Of a DNA stretch of 64,000 bases, positions 45,206-53,740 are shown piece after piece. The notes beneath the pieces are model-generated. The model had not been told where the DNA came from and did no database searches. It worked only from the letters and a program-made list of their open reading frames with translations. The translations under genes were made by a program, and so were the position numbers. The stretch covers positions 1 to 64,000 of the forward strand of contig NZ_WHUT02000013.1 in assembly GCF_009380135.2 (NCBI RefSeq). Direction: 5' to 3'. Origin of the DNA: Fertoeibacter niger. Lineage in GTDB: Bacteria; Pseudomonadota; Alphaproteobacteria; Rhodobacterales; Rhodobacteraceae. Numbering within the stretch: the first letter of the stretch is position 1; each line of letters begins with the position of its first letter.

Positions 45206-46749
45206 CACAGACTCTCCAGAAAGGCGATCAGGGCGGCGCGGTCGGGCGCGGGCAGGGCTGCGACGCCATCGCGGGCGGTCTGAGCCTCTCCGCCATGCCA
45301 CAGCAGCGCCTCCAGCAGGTTGCGGGCGCGGCCATCGTGCAGGAACTGGCTGTGGCCGGTGACGGTGGCACTGAGCCCGATGCCCCAGAGCGGCGGCGTG
45401 CGCCATTCGCGGCCCGTGGCGCGGGCTTCGGGGCGGTTGTCGGCCAGACCTTCGCCCATGTCATGCAACAACAGGTCGGTATAGGGCCAGATCAGCTGGA
45501 AACTCTGCTCGGGCTGGTCGTGCAGGCGGTGGGTGACGTGTTTGGGGGTGTGGCAGGCGGCACAGCCAAGGTCATGGAACACGGCCTTGCCGCGCAAAAC
45601 CTGCGGGTCATCCATGCCCCGGCGCGCGGGCACGCCCAGATTGCGGGAATAGAATGTCACCAGATCAAGGCTTTGGCCGTCCACCTCAAGCCCGTCGCGC
45701 AGCCCGGGTTCCTGCCCCGCGGGGGCATCGCGGCAAAGGGTTTGCGCCATGGTGCATTCGCCGGACGGGTCGGGGAACAGCGGGTTTGACAGGCCCATGT
45801 CACCGGCAAAGGCCGCCGCCGATTGCTGCCGCACCGTGGGCGCGCCGGCCTTCAGCCCGAAACGGCCCAGCATCGGCACCTGATATTCGACCGACCAGAC
45901 GATGTTGGGGCGGCCCGAGATGCCGTCGCCATCGGCATCATCCGGGTCGGCCAGTGCCAGAATATCCGCCGCCGGTATCGCCTCCAGCAGGCCCAGCCCG
46001 ATCATCTGCGGGGCCACGCGGGGCGACAGCATCACATCGGGATGCAGCGGGCCATAACCAAGGTCAGCCACGGCATAGCTTGGCGCGCGCAGGCTGACCA
46101 CGCTGCCATCGGCCAGCGTCACGGGGGTTTCGGTATAGGTGATGACCATCCGCCCCTCGGCGGCTTGGCCTGCAATCGCCAGATCCTGCAATTGCTCGCC
46201 ATAATTGGGGTCGGGCAATGTGGCGAGGTAGTCGGCGATGCCCGCGGGCCCCGTGCCGCCCGGCACCGACAGGCGCAGGAACATGGATACCGCGCCGTCA
46301 TCCGGGCCTTCGGGGGCATGGCCGCGCCCGTCCTTGATATGGCAGTTCTGGCAGCCCCGGGCGTTATACAGCGGGCCAAGCCCGTCAGAGGCAAGGGTGG
46401 AGGACGGGGCCGATACCCACAGCTTCTTGAACAGCCCGTTGCCCAGCTTGAAATCCATCTCGCGGTCAAAGGCGATGTTGCCCGAGGGCAGGGAAAACGC
46501 ATCGGCATTGGCCCGTGCCCGCACGGTGGCCTTGCCGGCGGGCAGGCCCTCGAACGCTTCGGGTCTGGTGAAATCGGTAGGTGCGGCGGTGACGGCGCGG
46601 ATGCGGGCGGCCTCGGCCTCGGTGCGGGGGATCACGGACAGATGCCGGTCATCCAGCGCGGGGCCGAAGGTGGCCGGATCATCGCTCTGCGCGGTTGCCG
46701 TCTGGGTGGCCGCAAGCAGAAAAGACAGGGCAAGGGCATGGCGGATCAT
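45205..46749 (-). CDS. di-haem oxidoreductase (DUF1111, thiol-oxidoreductase-like)
   Basis: The 514-residue exported protein carries a signal peptide (MIRHALALSFLLAATQTATA) and two CxxCH haem motifs, at Cys133/Cys136/His137 (GCQNCH) and Cys396/Cys399/His400 (GCAACH). It belongs to the MauG-like di-haem oxidoreductase group found in iron clusters with imelysins. It probably does redox work in the periplasm, perhaps on iron. No substrate can be read from sequence. Confidence 0.86.
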   Translation of the reverse strand: MIRHALALSFLLAATQTATAQSDDPATFGPALDDRHLSVIPRTEAEAARIRAVTAAPTDFTRPEAFEGLPAGKATVRARANADAFSLPSGNIAFDREMDFKLGNGLFKKLWVSAPSSTLASDGLGPLYNARGCQNCHIKDGRGHAPEGPDDGAVSMFLRLSVPGGTGPAGIADYLATLPDPNYGEQLQDLAIAGQAAEGRMVITYTETPVTLADGSVVSLRAPSYAVADLGYGPLHPDVMLSPRVAPQMIGLGLLEAIPAADILALADPDDADGDGISGRPNIVWSVEYQVPMLGRFGLKAGAPTVRQQSAAAFAGDMGLSNPLFPDPSGECTMAQTLCRDAPAGQEPGLRDGLEVDGQSLDLVTFYSRNLGVPARRGMDDPQVLRGKAVFHDLGCAACHTPKHVTHRLHDQPEQSFQLIWPYTDLLLHDMGEGLADNRPEARATGREWRTPPLWGIGLSATVTGHSQFLHDGRARNLLEALLWHGGEAQTARDGVAALPAPDRAALIAFLESL

Positions 46750-46852
46750 GGCGGCATCCTTTCGCCCTTGGTGTCGCGCCGTTTCCTGACAGTTTCAATC
46801 GGAAAACGGCGCGGCCCCTTGCCGCAGGCAATCGCCTGCCGTGGCTGAGGCG

Positions 46853-47338
46853 TCAATCCGCCTCGTCAGCCGGTTTGGCGTTCAACAGGCCATAGCGTTC
46901 TTCGCCCAGCTTTTCGAACAGGCCCAACTGGGTTTCGAGAAAGTCGATATGGCCTTCCTCGTCCTTCATCAGATCTTCGAACATCTTCATCGTCACGAAA
47001 TCGCTGACGGAATGGCAATATTCCCGCGCCTCGCGGTACAGCGTGCGCGCGCCATATTCCGCCGCCAGATCGCATTCCAGCGTTTCCTTGATGGTCTGGC
47101 CGATGCGAAGCGGGTCAAGCCGTTGCAGATTCGGATGGCCTTCCAGAAAGATGATGCGGGCAATCAGCTTGTCGGCATGGTGCATCTCTTCGATGCTTTC
47201 CTCACGCGATTTGGCAGCAAGGCGACCAAAACCCCAGTCTTCCTGCAAGCGGAAATGCAGCCAGTACTGGCTGACGGCGGTAAGTTCAGACCTCAACGCC
47301 GCGTTGAGAAACTCGATAACCTTGGTGTCGCCCTTCAT
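46853..47338 (-). CDS. bfr: bacterioferritin
   Basis: The 161-residue protein is a haem-containing iron storage ferritin. Ferroxidase residues Glu18, Glu51, His54, Glu94, Glu127 and His130 and the haem ligand Met52 are all at their standard E. coli numbers. It oxidises Fe(II) and stores ferric mineral in a 24-mer. The chosen ATG 47338 gives [10 protein letters not shown]; a longer in-frame start lies inside bfd. Its 5' end overlaps the bfd gene by 53 bp, a long overlap in another frame. Confidence 0.95.
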   Translation of the reverse strand: MKGDTKVIEFLNAALRSELTAVSQYWLHFRLQEDWGFGRLAAKSREESIEEMHHADKLIARIIFLEGHPNLQRLDPLRIGQTIKETLECDLAAEYGARTLYREAREYCHSVSDFVTMKMFEDLMKDEEGHIDFLETQLGLFEKLGEERYGLLNAKPADEAD

Positions 47339-47582
47339 GTCCGTCTTTCCCTGTGCGGTGTGCGCGGCCAAGGCTGCGCAGGTTCATGGGTACCTCGAAG
47401 TTGTCGCATCCGCGCAGGGTGTCAAGCAGCAACGGCATGCAACCGCCGCAATCGGCGCGCTTGCCAAGGGCGTGATAGACCTTGCCGGGGGTGATGATGG
47501 TCTGGGCGTCCGAGGCGCGCATCCAGTTCACGGCGGCGCGGATATCATGGTCGGTGATGTTCATGCAGTGGCAGACGATCAT
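47286..47582 (-). CDS. bfd: bacterioferritin-associated ferredoxin
   Basis: The ferredoxin binds a [2Fe-2S] cluster through Cys4, Cys6, Cys45 and Cys48 (MIVCHC, CGGC) and reduces bacterioferritin to release stored iron. The frame codes for 98 residues, longer than the usual 60-75; the last 30 or so residues run into the bfr start region, so the tail is likely an artefact of a missing stop rather than a functional domain. It lies between the imelysin and bfr genes. Confidence 0.88.
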   Translation of the reverse strand: MIVCHCMNITDHDIRAAVNWMRASDAQTIITPGKVYHALGKRADCGGCMPLLLDTLRGCDNFEVPMNLRSLGRAHRTGKDGHEGRHQGYRVSQRGVEV

Positions 47583-47649
47583 GGCTGGGCCCGGCGCTGG
47601 TGATCATGTGATGGGCGGGGGCATACCGGCCCCCGCCGCGCGCTTTGGT

Positions 47650-48924
47650 TTACTGGAAAACCGCCTCGGGGTTGTCGAGGCTGTCGGAGCCCTCGAATGC
47701 GATGCCGTTCAGCCCCAGCGCGGTGACGGCACGCTCGATGGATGCCGTCTGCGTCACCAGCCCGTTCACCGCCGCCATGATCAGCGCCTCGCCTTCGGCA
47801 TTGCCAGAGGCCAGCATCTGATCATAGGCGAAACCGCCATCCGCCGCCGCCTTGAGCGCGGCCAGCGCAGCCATCGTGGCCTCAAGCTCGGCCTTCAGCG
47901 CCGCATCCAGCGCCGGATCCTTTTCCGCCACCAGATCAGACAGCGACGGACCGCTGACCACGGAACCATCGGGGCGGGTGTAGCTGCCCAGATAGACGTT
48001 CTGCACGCCCAGCCCGTCATAGTAATGGCTGTTGTGGGTGTTGTCGGAAAAGCAGTCATGCTCTTCTTCCGGGTCGTTCAGCATCAGGCCCAGCTTCATC
48101 CGCTCGCCCGCCTGTTCGCCGTAGGAAAGGCTGCCCATGCCGGTCAGCATGGCCTGAAGCCCCGCTGCGGGGTCGGTCGTCACGGCTGCGCGGGCCTCGC
48201 CACCTTCGGCCCATTGCGCGGCCATGTATTCCAGATCGGCCACCAGAAGGTCGGTCGCCGCCTTCAGATAGGCCGCGCGCCGGTCGCAATTGCCACCGGT
48301 GCAGGTGTCACCCGTCGCGTAATCGGTAAAGGGCCGCGCGCCCGCACCCGGGCCGGTGCCGTTCAGATCCTGGCCCCACAGCAGGAATTCCACCGCATGA
48401 TAGCCCGAGGCGACGTTGCTCTCGATCCCGTCGGCCTCTTGCAGCGTGCCACTGATCAGGTCGGGGGTGATGGTGGTTGCATCCACCGCAACGCCCGACA
48501 GGGTGAATGTCGGCGTGGCGATCACGTTCAGCGCGGCGAATTCGTTTTCCTCGGTCGGCCCGCCGTAAGAGGCATCGACATAGTCGATCAGCCCCTCGTC
48601 CAGCGGCCAGGCGTTCACCTTGCCTTCCCAATCGTCCACGATGGCATTGCCGAAACGGAACACTTCGGACTGCTGATAGGGCACCCGCGCGGCCAGCCAG
48701 GCGGTTTTTGCAGCCTCCAGCGTTTCGGCTGAAGACGTGGCGATCAGCGCATCCACCGCCGCTTGCAGCGCCTTGGCGGTGGTCAGGCTGTCGGCGTATT
48801 TGGCCGCCGCAATATCGGCATAGGTTGTGACCACTGCCGCAGGTTCTGCCGCAAAGGCGGGCAGCGGGGCCAGCAGGCCAAGCGCGGTAGCGGTGTAAAG
48901 GGGTGCAATCAGGCGTTTCGTCAT
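47650..48924 (-). CDS. imelysin family iron-regulated protein with GxHxxE motif
   Basis: This 424-residue exported protein has a signal peptide (LIAPLYTATALGLLAPLPAFA) and the imelysin signature GYHAVEFLLWGQD, which includes GxHxxE. This motif type is proposed to bind metal and is found in IrpA/ICMP-type imelysins. A cysteine pair lies nearby (CTGGNC). The start at MTKRLIAPLY is chosen over a further ATG 20 codons upstream. It heads the minus-strand iron operon (imelysin, bfd, bfr, di-haem protein, imelysin, DUF1513). Confidence 0.88.
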   Translation of the reverse strand: MTKRLIAPLYTATALGLLAPLPAFAAEPAAVVTTYADIAAAKYADSLTTAKALQAAVDALIATSSAETLEAAKTAWLAARVPYQQSEVFRFGNAIVDDWEGKVNAWPLDEGLIDYVDASYGGPTEENEFAALNVIATPTFTLSGVAVDATTITPDLISGTLQEADGIESNVASGYHAVEFLLWGQDLNGTGPGAGARPFTDYATGDTCTGGNCDRRAAYLKAATDLLVADLEYMAAQWAEGGEARAAVTTDPAAGLQAMLTGMGSLSYGEQAGERMKLGLMLNDPEEEHDCFSDNTHNSHYYDGLGVQNVYLGSYTRPDGSVVSGPSLSDLVAEKDPALDAALKAELEATMAALAALKAAADGGFAYDQMLASGNAEGEALIMAAVNGLVTQTASIERAVTALGLNGIAFEGSDSLDNPEAVFQ

Positions 48925-49021
48925 GATGTCTCGCTGGGCTGAGGGGCCGGGCTGGGTGAATTTTGCCTTGCCGTCGGGTTTCATGCGGAAAGGCGCGCTG
49001 CGGGCACGCCTTTGCCGGGGG

Positions 49022-49183
49022 TCATTTGGTCAGGATCAGCTTTCCCGCACGGGTGATGCGCAGGCTGTAGATCTGGCCGTTCAGCACGATGCGGGCTTGC
49101 GTGCCGCCTTCGGTCAGGCGGGTTGCGTCATGCACCGGAATGCCGGTTTCGATCATGTCGGAAAGGTCGGTCATGGCGTTCAT
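49022..49183 (-). CDS. hemP: hemin uptake protein HemP
   Basis: A 53-residue HemP family protein too short for most gene finders. It ends in ARIVLNGQIYSLRITRAGK-LILTK, matching the HemP/HmuP signature. HemP/HmuP acts in expression of haem uptake genes. It starts at MNAMTDLSDM; a second ATG three codons in is possible. Its start overlaps a small upstream frame by 4 bp. It fits the adjacent iron block. Confidence 0.82.
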   Translation of the reverse strand: MNAMTDLSDMIETGIPVHDATRLTEGGTQARIVLNGQIYSLRITRAGKLILTK

Positions 49184-49320
49184 GCTCTGCGCTCCATCCG
49201 GTCAAGCAGGGCATTGAGGCCGGCAGAGGGCAGAAAACCGGCCATGGCCTGCCGCAGAAGTTCGGTCAGGCCGGTGTCGGATTGCGGTTCGGTTCGGGGC
49301 AGGGGGAGCGCGTGTGTCAT
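49180..49320 (-). CDS. small ORF upstream of hemP
   Basis: A 46-residue frame (MTHALPLPRTEPQ...NALLDRMERRA) starts at ATG 49320 behind a CCGGAG ribosome site and overlaps hemP by ATGA. The coupling suggests it is translated, but I do not recognise the protein. It could be a leader peptide. The first half is polar and the second amphipathic helical. Confidence 0.45.
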   Translation of the reverse strand: MTHALPLPRTEPQSDTGLTELLRQAMAGFLPSAGLNALLDRMERRA

Positions 49321-49637
49321 GGGGACTCCGGCGGTTTGAAGGGCTCCGGGCTTATCCCCCATGGGATTGGCTTGGACTGTCATAAAGGTGACTGAAACAC
49401 TTGGGTTTGTAAAGCCTGATTCTTTTGATCGGAATATTGTCGGGTCGAATTGCGCGCCGGGTGCAAGGGCAGGAATGGCGCTGTCGCGGGGGCATTGCCG
49501 CCAAGCCCGCCCGCGCAAGCAGCATGGCGATTGCGCAAGCCCGCCCGCGCAAGCGGCGAAGCGATTGCGCAAGCGCGATTGAACCGCGCCGAACCGCCCC
49601 CCATATCGGGCGTCAACAACCGGGTGTGGAGACGGAC
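49321..49637. other. 317-bp gap between the hemP leader and the DUF533 gene
   Basis: Part of this gap (about 49370-49440) is AT-richer and should hold the hemP-side promoter. I found no confident iron-regulator box. The other half contains the tandem repeat at 49502-49581. Confidence 0.5.
49502..49581. repeat. tandem 34-bp repeat
   Basis: Two adjacent copies of a 34-bp unit (49502-49535 and 49536-49569) begin CAAGCCCGCCCGCGCAAGC and end CGATTGCG, differing at a few positions. A partial third (49570-49581) reads CAAGCGCGATTG. It lies just upstream of the DUF533 gene. Confidence 0.8.
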
Positions 49638-50402
49638 ATGAAGAATGCGAAATCCTTGCTGGATGGTCTTATGGGCGGTCTGAGCGGCAGCGGTGGCGGT
49701 ATCGGCGCGGCGCTGGGCGGTCTGACCGGGGGCGGTGCGGCGGGCGGCGCTTCCGGCGGGCTGGGCGATCTGGCGCAAAAGGCCAAAGGCGTCTGGGATG
49801 GCCAGTCGGGTATGGCCAAGGGCGCTGCGGCGGGCGGTTTGCTGGCCTTGCTGCTGGGTGGCAAGGACACGCGCGAACTGGCCGGTTCGGCGCTGAAGGT
49901 GGGCGGAGCGGCGCTGATCGGCGGGCTGGCCTACAAGGCCTGGCAGGATTGGCAGGCGGGCAAACAGGCGCAGATCGACGCGCCCGCCACGCCCATGGCC
50001 CTGCCTGCGCCCGAAGGCACGGCGTTTCTGCCCAGCGATGCTGCGGCTGCCGATGATCTGGCCACCCGTCTGGTGCAGGCCATGGTCGCGGCGGCCAAGG
50101 CCGATGGCCATGTGACAAGCATGGAACGCAGCCGCATCGGCACGCAGTTGCAGACCCTGGGCCTGGGGGATGAGGCGCAGGCGCTGATCACCGCCGAACT
50201 GGATGCGCCGCTGGACGTGGGCCGCGTGGCCGGTCTTGCCCGCACGCCGGAAGAGGCCGCCGAGGTCTATACCGCGTCCCTGCTGGTGGTTGACCCCGAA
50301 GCGCCCGCCGAAAAGGGCTATCTGGCCATGCTTGCGGCGCGGCTGCAACTCGACCCCGGGCTGGTCCAGCACCTGCATGCACGGGCCGCCTCGCTGGCCT
50401 GA
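49638..50402 (+). CDS. DUF533/YebE-type TerB-like protein
   Basis: This 254-residue protein starts MKNAKSLLDG with a glycine-rich stretch (about residues 14-46), then a hydrophobic segment (about 60-95) and a C-terminal TerB-like helical domain (about 135-254; ATRLVQAMVAAAKADGHV). It is of the YebE/DUF533 type, an inner-membrane-associated protein of unknown role. The frame is open upstream through the repeat region but lacks protein-like sequence. Not linked in function to its neighbours. Confidence 0.82.
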   Translation: MKNAKSLLDGLMGGLSGSGGGIGAALGGLTGGGAAGGASGGLGDLAQKAKGVWDGQSGMAKGAAAGGLLALLLGGKDTRELAGSALKVGGAALIGGLAYKAWQDWQAGKQAQIDAPATPMALPAPEGTAFLPSDAAAADDLATRLVQAMVAAAKADGHVTSMERSRIGTQLQTLGLGDEAQALITAELDAPLDVGRVAGLARTPEEAAEVYTASLLVVDPEAPAEKGYLAMLAARLQLDPGLVQHLHARAASLA

Positions 50403-50480
50403 AACGCTGCTGCGGGCCAGCGCGCAAGACCAGCGCGGTGGCCCGCGAGGGGCCCCAAAGCCCCCCTTCCGCGTGACAGG

Positions 50481-51320
50481 TCAGGGCCGCACGCCACCCG
50501 TCGCCTCTGTCACCCGGTTTGCCGCATCGCGCACCAGCGCACCGATGCGGCCCGCGTCGGCTAGGCTGACGCGGAACGCGGGGCCTGACACCGACAGCCC
50601 CGCCACCGGCTCGCCATAGGCGTTGAACACCGGGGCCGCGATGCAGCGCATGCCCTCGGCGCGCTCCTGATCATCCACGGCATAGCCGCGCCCCCGGGTC
50701 AGCGCCAGATCGGCCCCCAGCCCCGGCGCATCGGTGATCGACAGCGCGGTGAACCGTGCCAACCCCTGCCGCGCGATGATGCCTGCAACCTTTTCCGCCG
50801 GATACCAGGCCAGCAGCGCCTTGCCGATGCCCGACACATGCATCGGCCCCTTGGTGCCCGGCGGGAAAAAGGCGCGTATCGCCTCGTGCGTTTCGACCTG
50901 GCTCAGGAACAGCACCTGATCGCCGCTTTCCACCCCCAGATTGGCGGTCTCGCCCGTGGCGCGCATCAGCGCCTCCATCGGTTGCCGGGCGCGTTCAACC
51001 ACCTTCGTGCGGCGCAGAAAGGCCGAGCCGATGCGGAAGGCCCCGCCGCCAATGTGCCACAGCTGGCCTGCCTCTTCTACCTCGGCCATGCCATGCGCCT
51101 GCAGGGTCGCCAGCGCACGGTAAACGGTTGCAGGGGCTTGCCCGCTGCGTGAGGCCAGTTCCGACAGCGTCAGCCCCGGCGCGTCGGCCAGCACGCGCAA
51201 CAGGCCAAGTGCCCGGTCCAGCGACTGCACGGTGTTCTGTTCCGTGGTGTCGTGAAACGCCTTGGGCCGCCCGCGCGGGCGAGGGCTGGCTTGGCCGTCA
51301 GGGGGGCGGGATTCGGCCAT
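50481..51320 (-). CDS. bhcR: IclR-type regulator of the beta-hydroxyaspartate cycle
   Basis: The 279-residue IclR regulator has a winged helix-turn-helix (LTLSELASRSGQAPATVYRAL, about residues 50-70) and a C-terminal effector domain. It is divergent from bhcABCD, as in Paracoccus denitrificans, where BhcR controls the cycle in response to glyoxylate. The start MAESRPPDGQ is preferred over a longer frame. A candidate operator is in the 180-bp intergenic region. The assignment rests on context plus family. Confidence 0.88.
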   Translation of the reverse strand: MAESRPPDGQASPRPRGRPKAFHDTTEQNTVQSLDRALGLLRVLADAPGLTLSELASRSGQAPATVYRALATLQAHGMAEVEEAGQLWHIGGGAFRIGSAFLRRTKVVERARQPMEALMRATGETANLGVESGDQVLFLSQVETHEAIRAFFPPGTKGPMHVSGIGKALLAWYPAEKVAGIIARQGLARFTALSITDAPGLGADLALTRGRGYAVDDQERAEGMRCIAAPVFNAYGEPVAGLSVSGPAFRVSLADAGRIGALVRDAANRVTEATGGVRP

Positions 51321-51404
51321 CAGCTTCACTTTCCTGATTTCGTGAAAAACACTTTCGGCCAATGAAAAACTCCGGCGCCCTGTTTTGCAAGGGGAATCCG
51401 GCAT

Positions 51405-51423
51405 TTTTTCATAAGGTGAAAAA
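51405..51423. promoter_or_regulatory. candidate BhcR operator
   Basis: TTTTTCA-TAAGG-TGAAAAA is a perfect inverted repeat in the bhcR-bhcA gap. The octamer TGAAAAAC also occurs at 51343 and 51363 in direct orientation, two turns apart, and at 51417 as the right arm. This supports a multi-site regulator region. Confidence 0.6.
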
Positions 51424-51500
51424 CAATTCCGAAAAAATTGATAAATCCGCGTGGTGCGCGCAGGATCACAACATCATCACGGGTCATCGGAGGAAAGCCC

Positions 51501-52691
51501 ATGTCTGCCCAGAATCCGCTGTTCATTCCCGGCCCCACCAATATCCCCGACCGCATCCGCAAGGCCTGCGACATGCAGACCATCGACCACCGCTCGCCAG
51601 CCTTTGCACGGGTGTTCAAACCCGCCATTGCCGGTGTGAAACGTGTGTTGGGCATGGGCGCGGGTGAGGTGTTCATCTTCCCCTCCACCGGCACGGGCGG
51701 ATGGGAGGCGGCGGTCAGCAACACCCTGTCGCCCGGCGACACGTTGCTGGCGGCGCGGTTCGGCATGTTCAGCCACCGCTGGATCGACCTGTGCCAACGC
51801 CATGGCCTGAACGTGCAGGTCATCGAGGCACCCTGGGGACAGGGCGCACCGCTGGCCGCGATCGAGGCCGCTCTGCGTGCCGATACCGGCCACGCCATCC
51901 GTGTGGTGCTGGCCACGCACAACGAAACCGCGACCGGCGTGCGCAGCGACATTGCGGGCATCCGCCGCGCGCTGGATGCGGCGGGCCACCCGGCGCTGCT
52001 GTTTGTCGATGGCGTGTCATCCATCGGGTCGATGCCCTTCGACATGGCGGGCTGGGGGGTGGATGTGGCGGTGGCGGGCAGCCAGAAGGGCTTCATGCTG
52101 CCCGCAGGACTGGCGATTCTGGGCGTCAGCCCCAAGGCGCTTGCGGCGATCGAAACGGCAACCCTGCCGCGCACCTTCTTTGATTTCCGTGACATGGCAA
52201 AGGCTTATGTGGCCGGCGGTTATCCCTATACCCCCGCCGTGGGCCTGATCGCCGGCCTGGCCGAAGCGGTGGAGATGCTGGAGGAAGAGGGGCTGGAAGC
52301 GGTCTATGCCCGGCATCACCGGCTTGCCGAAGGTGTGCGGCGCGCCGTTGCCGCCTGGGGCATGCGGCCCTGCGCCGCCTCTGCCGACCTATACTCCGAT
52401 ACCGTCACGGCGGTTCTGGTGCCCGAGGGCTGCAACGGCACCGATCTGGTGCGGCTGGCCGCCGACAAATACCGTGTGGCCTTTGGCGTGGGGCTGGGCG
52501 AGGTGGCGGGCCGTGTGTTCCGCATCGGGCACCTGGGCAGCCTGACCGATGTGATGGTGCTGGCGGGGCTCGCCACGGCGGAAATGTGCATGGCCGATCT
52601 GGGCTGGCCGGTGCGGCTGGGCTCGGGTGTGGCGGCGGCGCAGGAGTTTTACCGCGGGTCGGTGCCGGCCATGCTGGCGGCGGCGGCGTGA
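51501..52691 (+). CDS. bhcA: aspartate-glyoxylate aminotransferase
   Basis: This 396-residue class V aminotransferase transfers the amino group of aspartate to glyoxylate, giving glycine and oxaloacetate. The PLP lysine is Lys196 (VAGSQKGFML), with GPTNIPDRIR at the N-terminus and HNETATGVRSD at 140-150. It opens the beta-hydroxyaspartate cycle, followed by bhcB, bhcC and bhcD. ATG 51501 is preceded by GGAGGA. The cluster order and all four genes match the known bhc operon. Confidence 0.92.
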   Translation: MSAQNPLFIPGPTNIPDRIRKACDMQTIDHRSPAFARVFKPAIAGVKRVLGMGAGEVFIFPSTGTGGWEAAVSNTLSPGDTLLAARFGMFSHRWIDLCQRHGLNVQVIEAPWGQGAPLAAIEAALRADTGHAIRVVLATHNETATGVRSDIAGIRRALDAAGHPALLFVDGVSSIGSMPFDMAGWGVDVAVAGSQKGFMLPAGLAILGVSPKALAAIETATLPRTFFDFRDMAKAYVAGGYPYTPAVGLIAGLAEAVEMLEEEGLEAVYARHHRLAEGVRRAVAAWGMRPCAASADLYSDTVTAVLVPEGCNGTDLVRLAADKYRVAFGVGLGEVAGRVFRIGHLGSLTDVMVLAGLATAEMCMADLGWPVRLGSGVAAAQEFYRGSVPAMLAAAA

Positions 52692-52699
52692 AGCAGTTC

Positions 52700-52744
52700 C
52701 CGGGGCTCTGCCCCGGACCCCGGGATATTTTGAGACAGAAAATG
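52700..52744 (+). repeat. intergenic hairpin repeat, copy 3
   Basis: CCGGGG and CCCCGG (52700-52716) pair around CTCTG, followed by GACCCC and the core TATTTTGAGACAGAAAATG ending at 52744. It sits between bhcA and bhcB in the same direction, so if it terminates it does so only in part. Confidence 0.78.
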
Positions 52745-52758
52745 AAGAAAGAGACGCG

Positions 52759-53730
52759 ATGAAGGACTTGGCAGGCATGGACATTCCCACATTCGACGAT
52801 GTTCTGGCGGCGCATGACCGCATCCGCCCCTATATCCACCGCACGCCGGTGCTGACCTCGGCCTTTCTGAACGCGCTGACCGGGGCGGAGTTGTTCTTCA
52901 AATGCGAGAATTTCCAGAAGGCGGGGGCGTTCAAGGTGCGGGGCGCCAGCAATGCGGTATTCGGGCTGGCTGACGACCAACTGGCGCGCGGCGTCGCCAC
53001 CCATTCCAGTGGCAACCATGCGCTGTCGCTGTCATATGCCGCCGGGCGACGCGGCATTCCCTGCACGGTGGTGATGCCGCGCACAGCCCCGCAGGCCAAG
53101 AAGGACGCGGTGCGCGGCTATGGCGGGTTCATCGTGGAATGCGAACCCTCCACCTCCAGCCGCGAGGCGGTGTTTGCCGGGGTGGTCGCCGCCTCGGGCG
53201 CCGATTTCGTGCATCCCTACAATGACCCGCGCGTGATCGCCGGGCAGGCCACCTGTTCGCGCGAATTGCTGGAACAGGTGCCGGGGCTGGATGCGGTGAT
53301 TGCCCCGATCGGCGGCGGCGGGATGATTTCGGGCACCTGCCTGACGGTTTCATCAACCGCGCCGGGCGTTCAGGTTTATGCCGCCGAACCGGCGCAGGCC
53401 GATGACGCGGCCCGCAGTTTCCGCGCGGGCCATATCATCGCCGATGATGCGCCCGATACGGTGGCCGACGGGCTGAAGGTGCCGCTGAAGGATCTGACGT
53501 GGCACTTCGTGAAAAACCACGTCAGCGATATTTTCACGGCTTCGGAGGCCGAGATCATCGCCGCAATGCGCCTGACCTGGGCGCGGATGAAGATGGTGAT
53601 CGAGCCCAGCTGCGCCGTGCCGCTGGCCACCATCCTGAACAACCCCGACGTGTTTCGCGGCCGCCGTGTCGGTGTCATCATCACCGGCGGCAATGTCGAT
53701 CTGGACAAGCTGCCCTGGATGCAGGGCTGA
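52759..53730 (+). CDS. bhcB: beta-hydroxyaspartate dehydratase
   Basis: The 323-residue PLP enzyme is of the threonine dehydratase fold; the likely PLP lysine is Lys59 (GAFKVRGA) and the phosphate loop is GGGGM. It dehydrates (2R,3S)-beta-hydroxyaspartate to iminosuccinate. It is close to serine racemase-like sequences and fits the third position in the cycle. The gene is 67 bp after bhcA, and the gap carries the hairpin repeat. The ribosome site is weak (GAGACGCG). Confidence 0.91.
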   Translation: MKDLAGMDIPTFDDVLAAHDRIRPYIHRTPVLTSAFLNALTGAELFFKCENFQKAGAFKVRGASNAVFGLADDQLARGVATHSSGNHALSLSYAAGRRGIPCTVVMPRTAPQAKKDAVRGYGGFIVECEPSTSSREAVFAGVVAASGADFVHPYNDPRVIAGQATCSRELLEQVPGLDAVIAPIGGGGMISGTCLTVSSTAPGVQVYAAEPAQADDAARSFRAGHIIADDAPDTVADGLKVPLKDLTWHFVKNHVSDIFTASEAEIIAAMRLTWARMKMVIEPSCAVPLATILNNPDVFRGRRVGVIITGGNVDLDKLPWMQG

Positions 53731-53740
53731 GGAGGATACA

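Noticed and set aside
49370-49440. Iron-regulator (Irr, RirA or Fur) box upstream of hemP
   Set aside because: No stretch matched a known consensus well enough by eye.
49502-49581. CRISPR array
   Set aside because: Only two units plus a partial one, without spacers between them and without cas genes.
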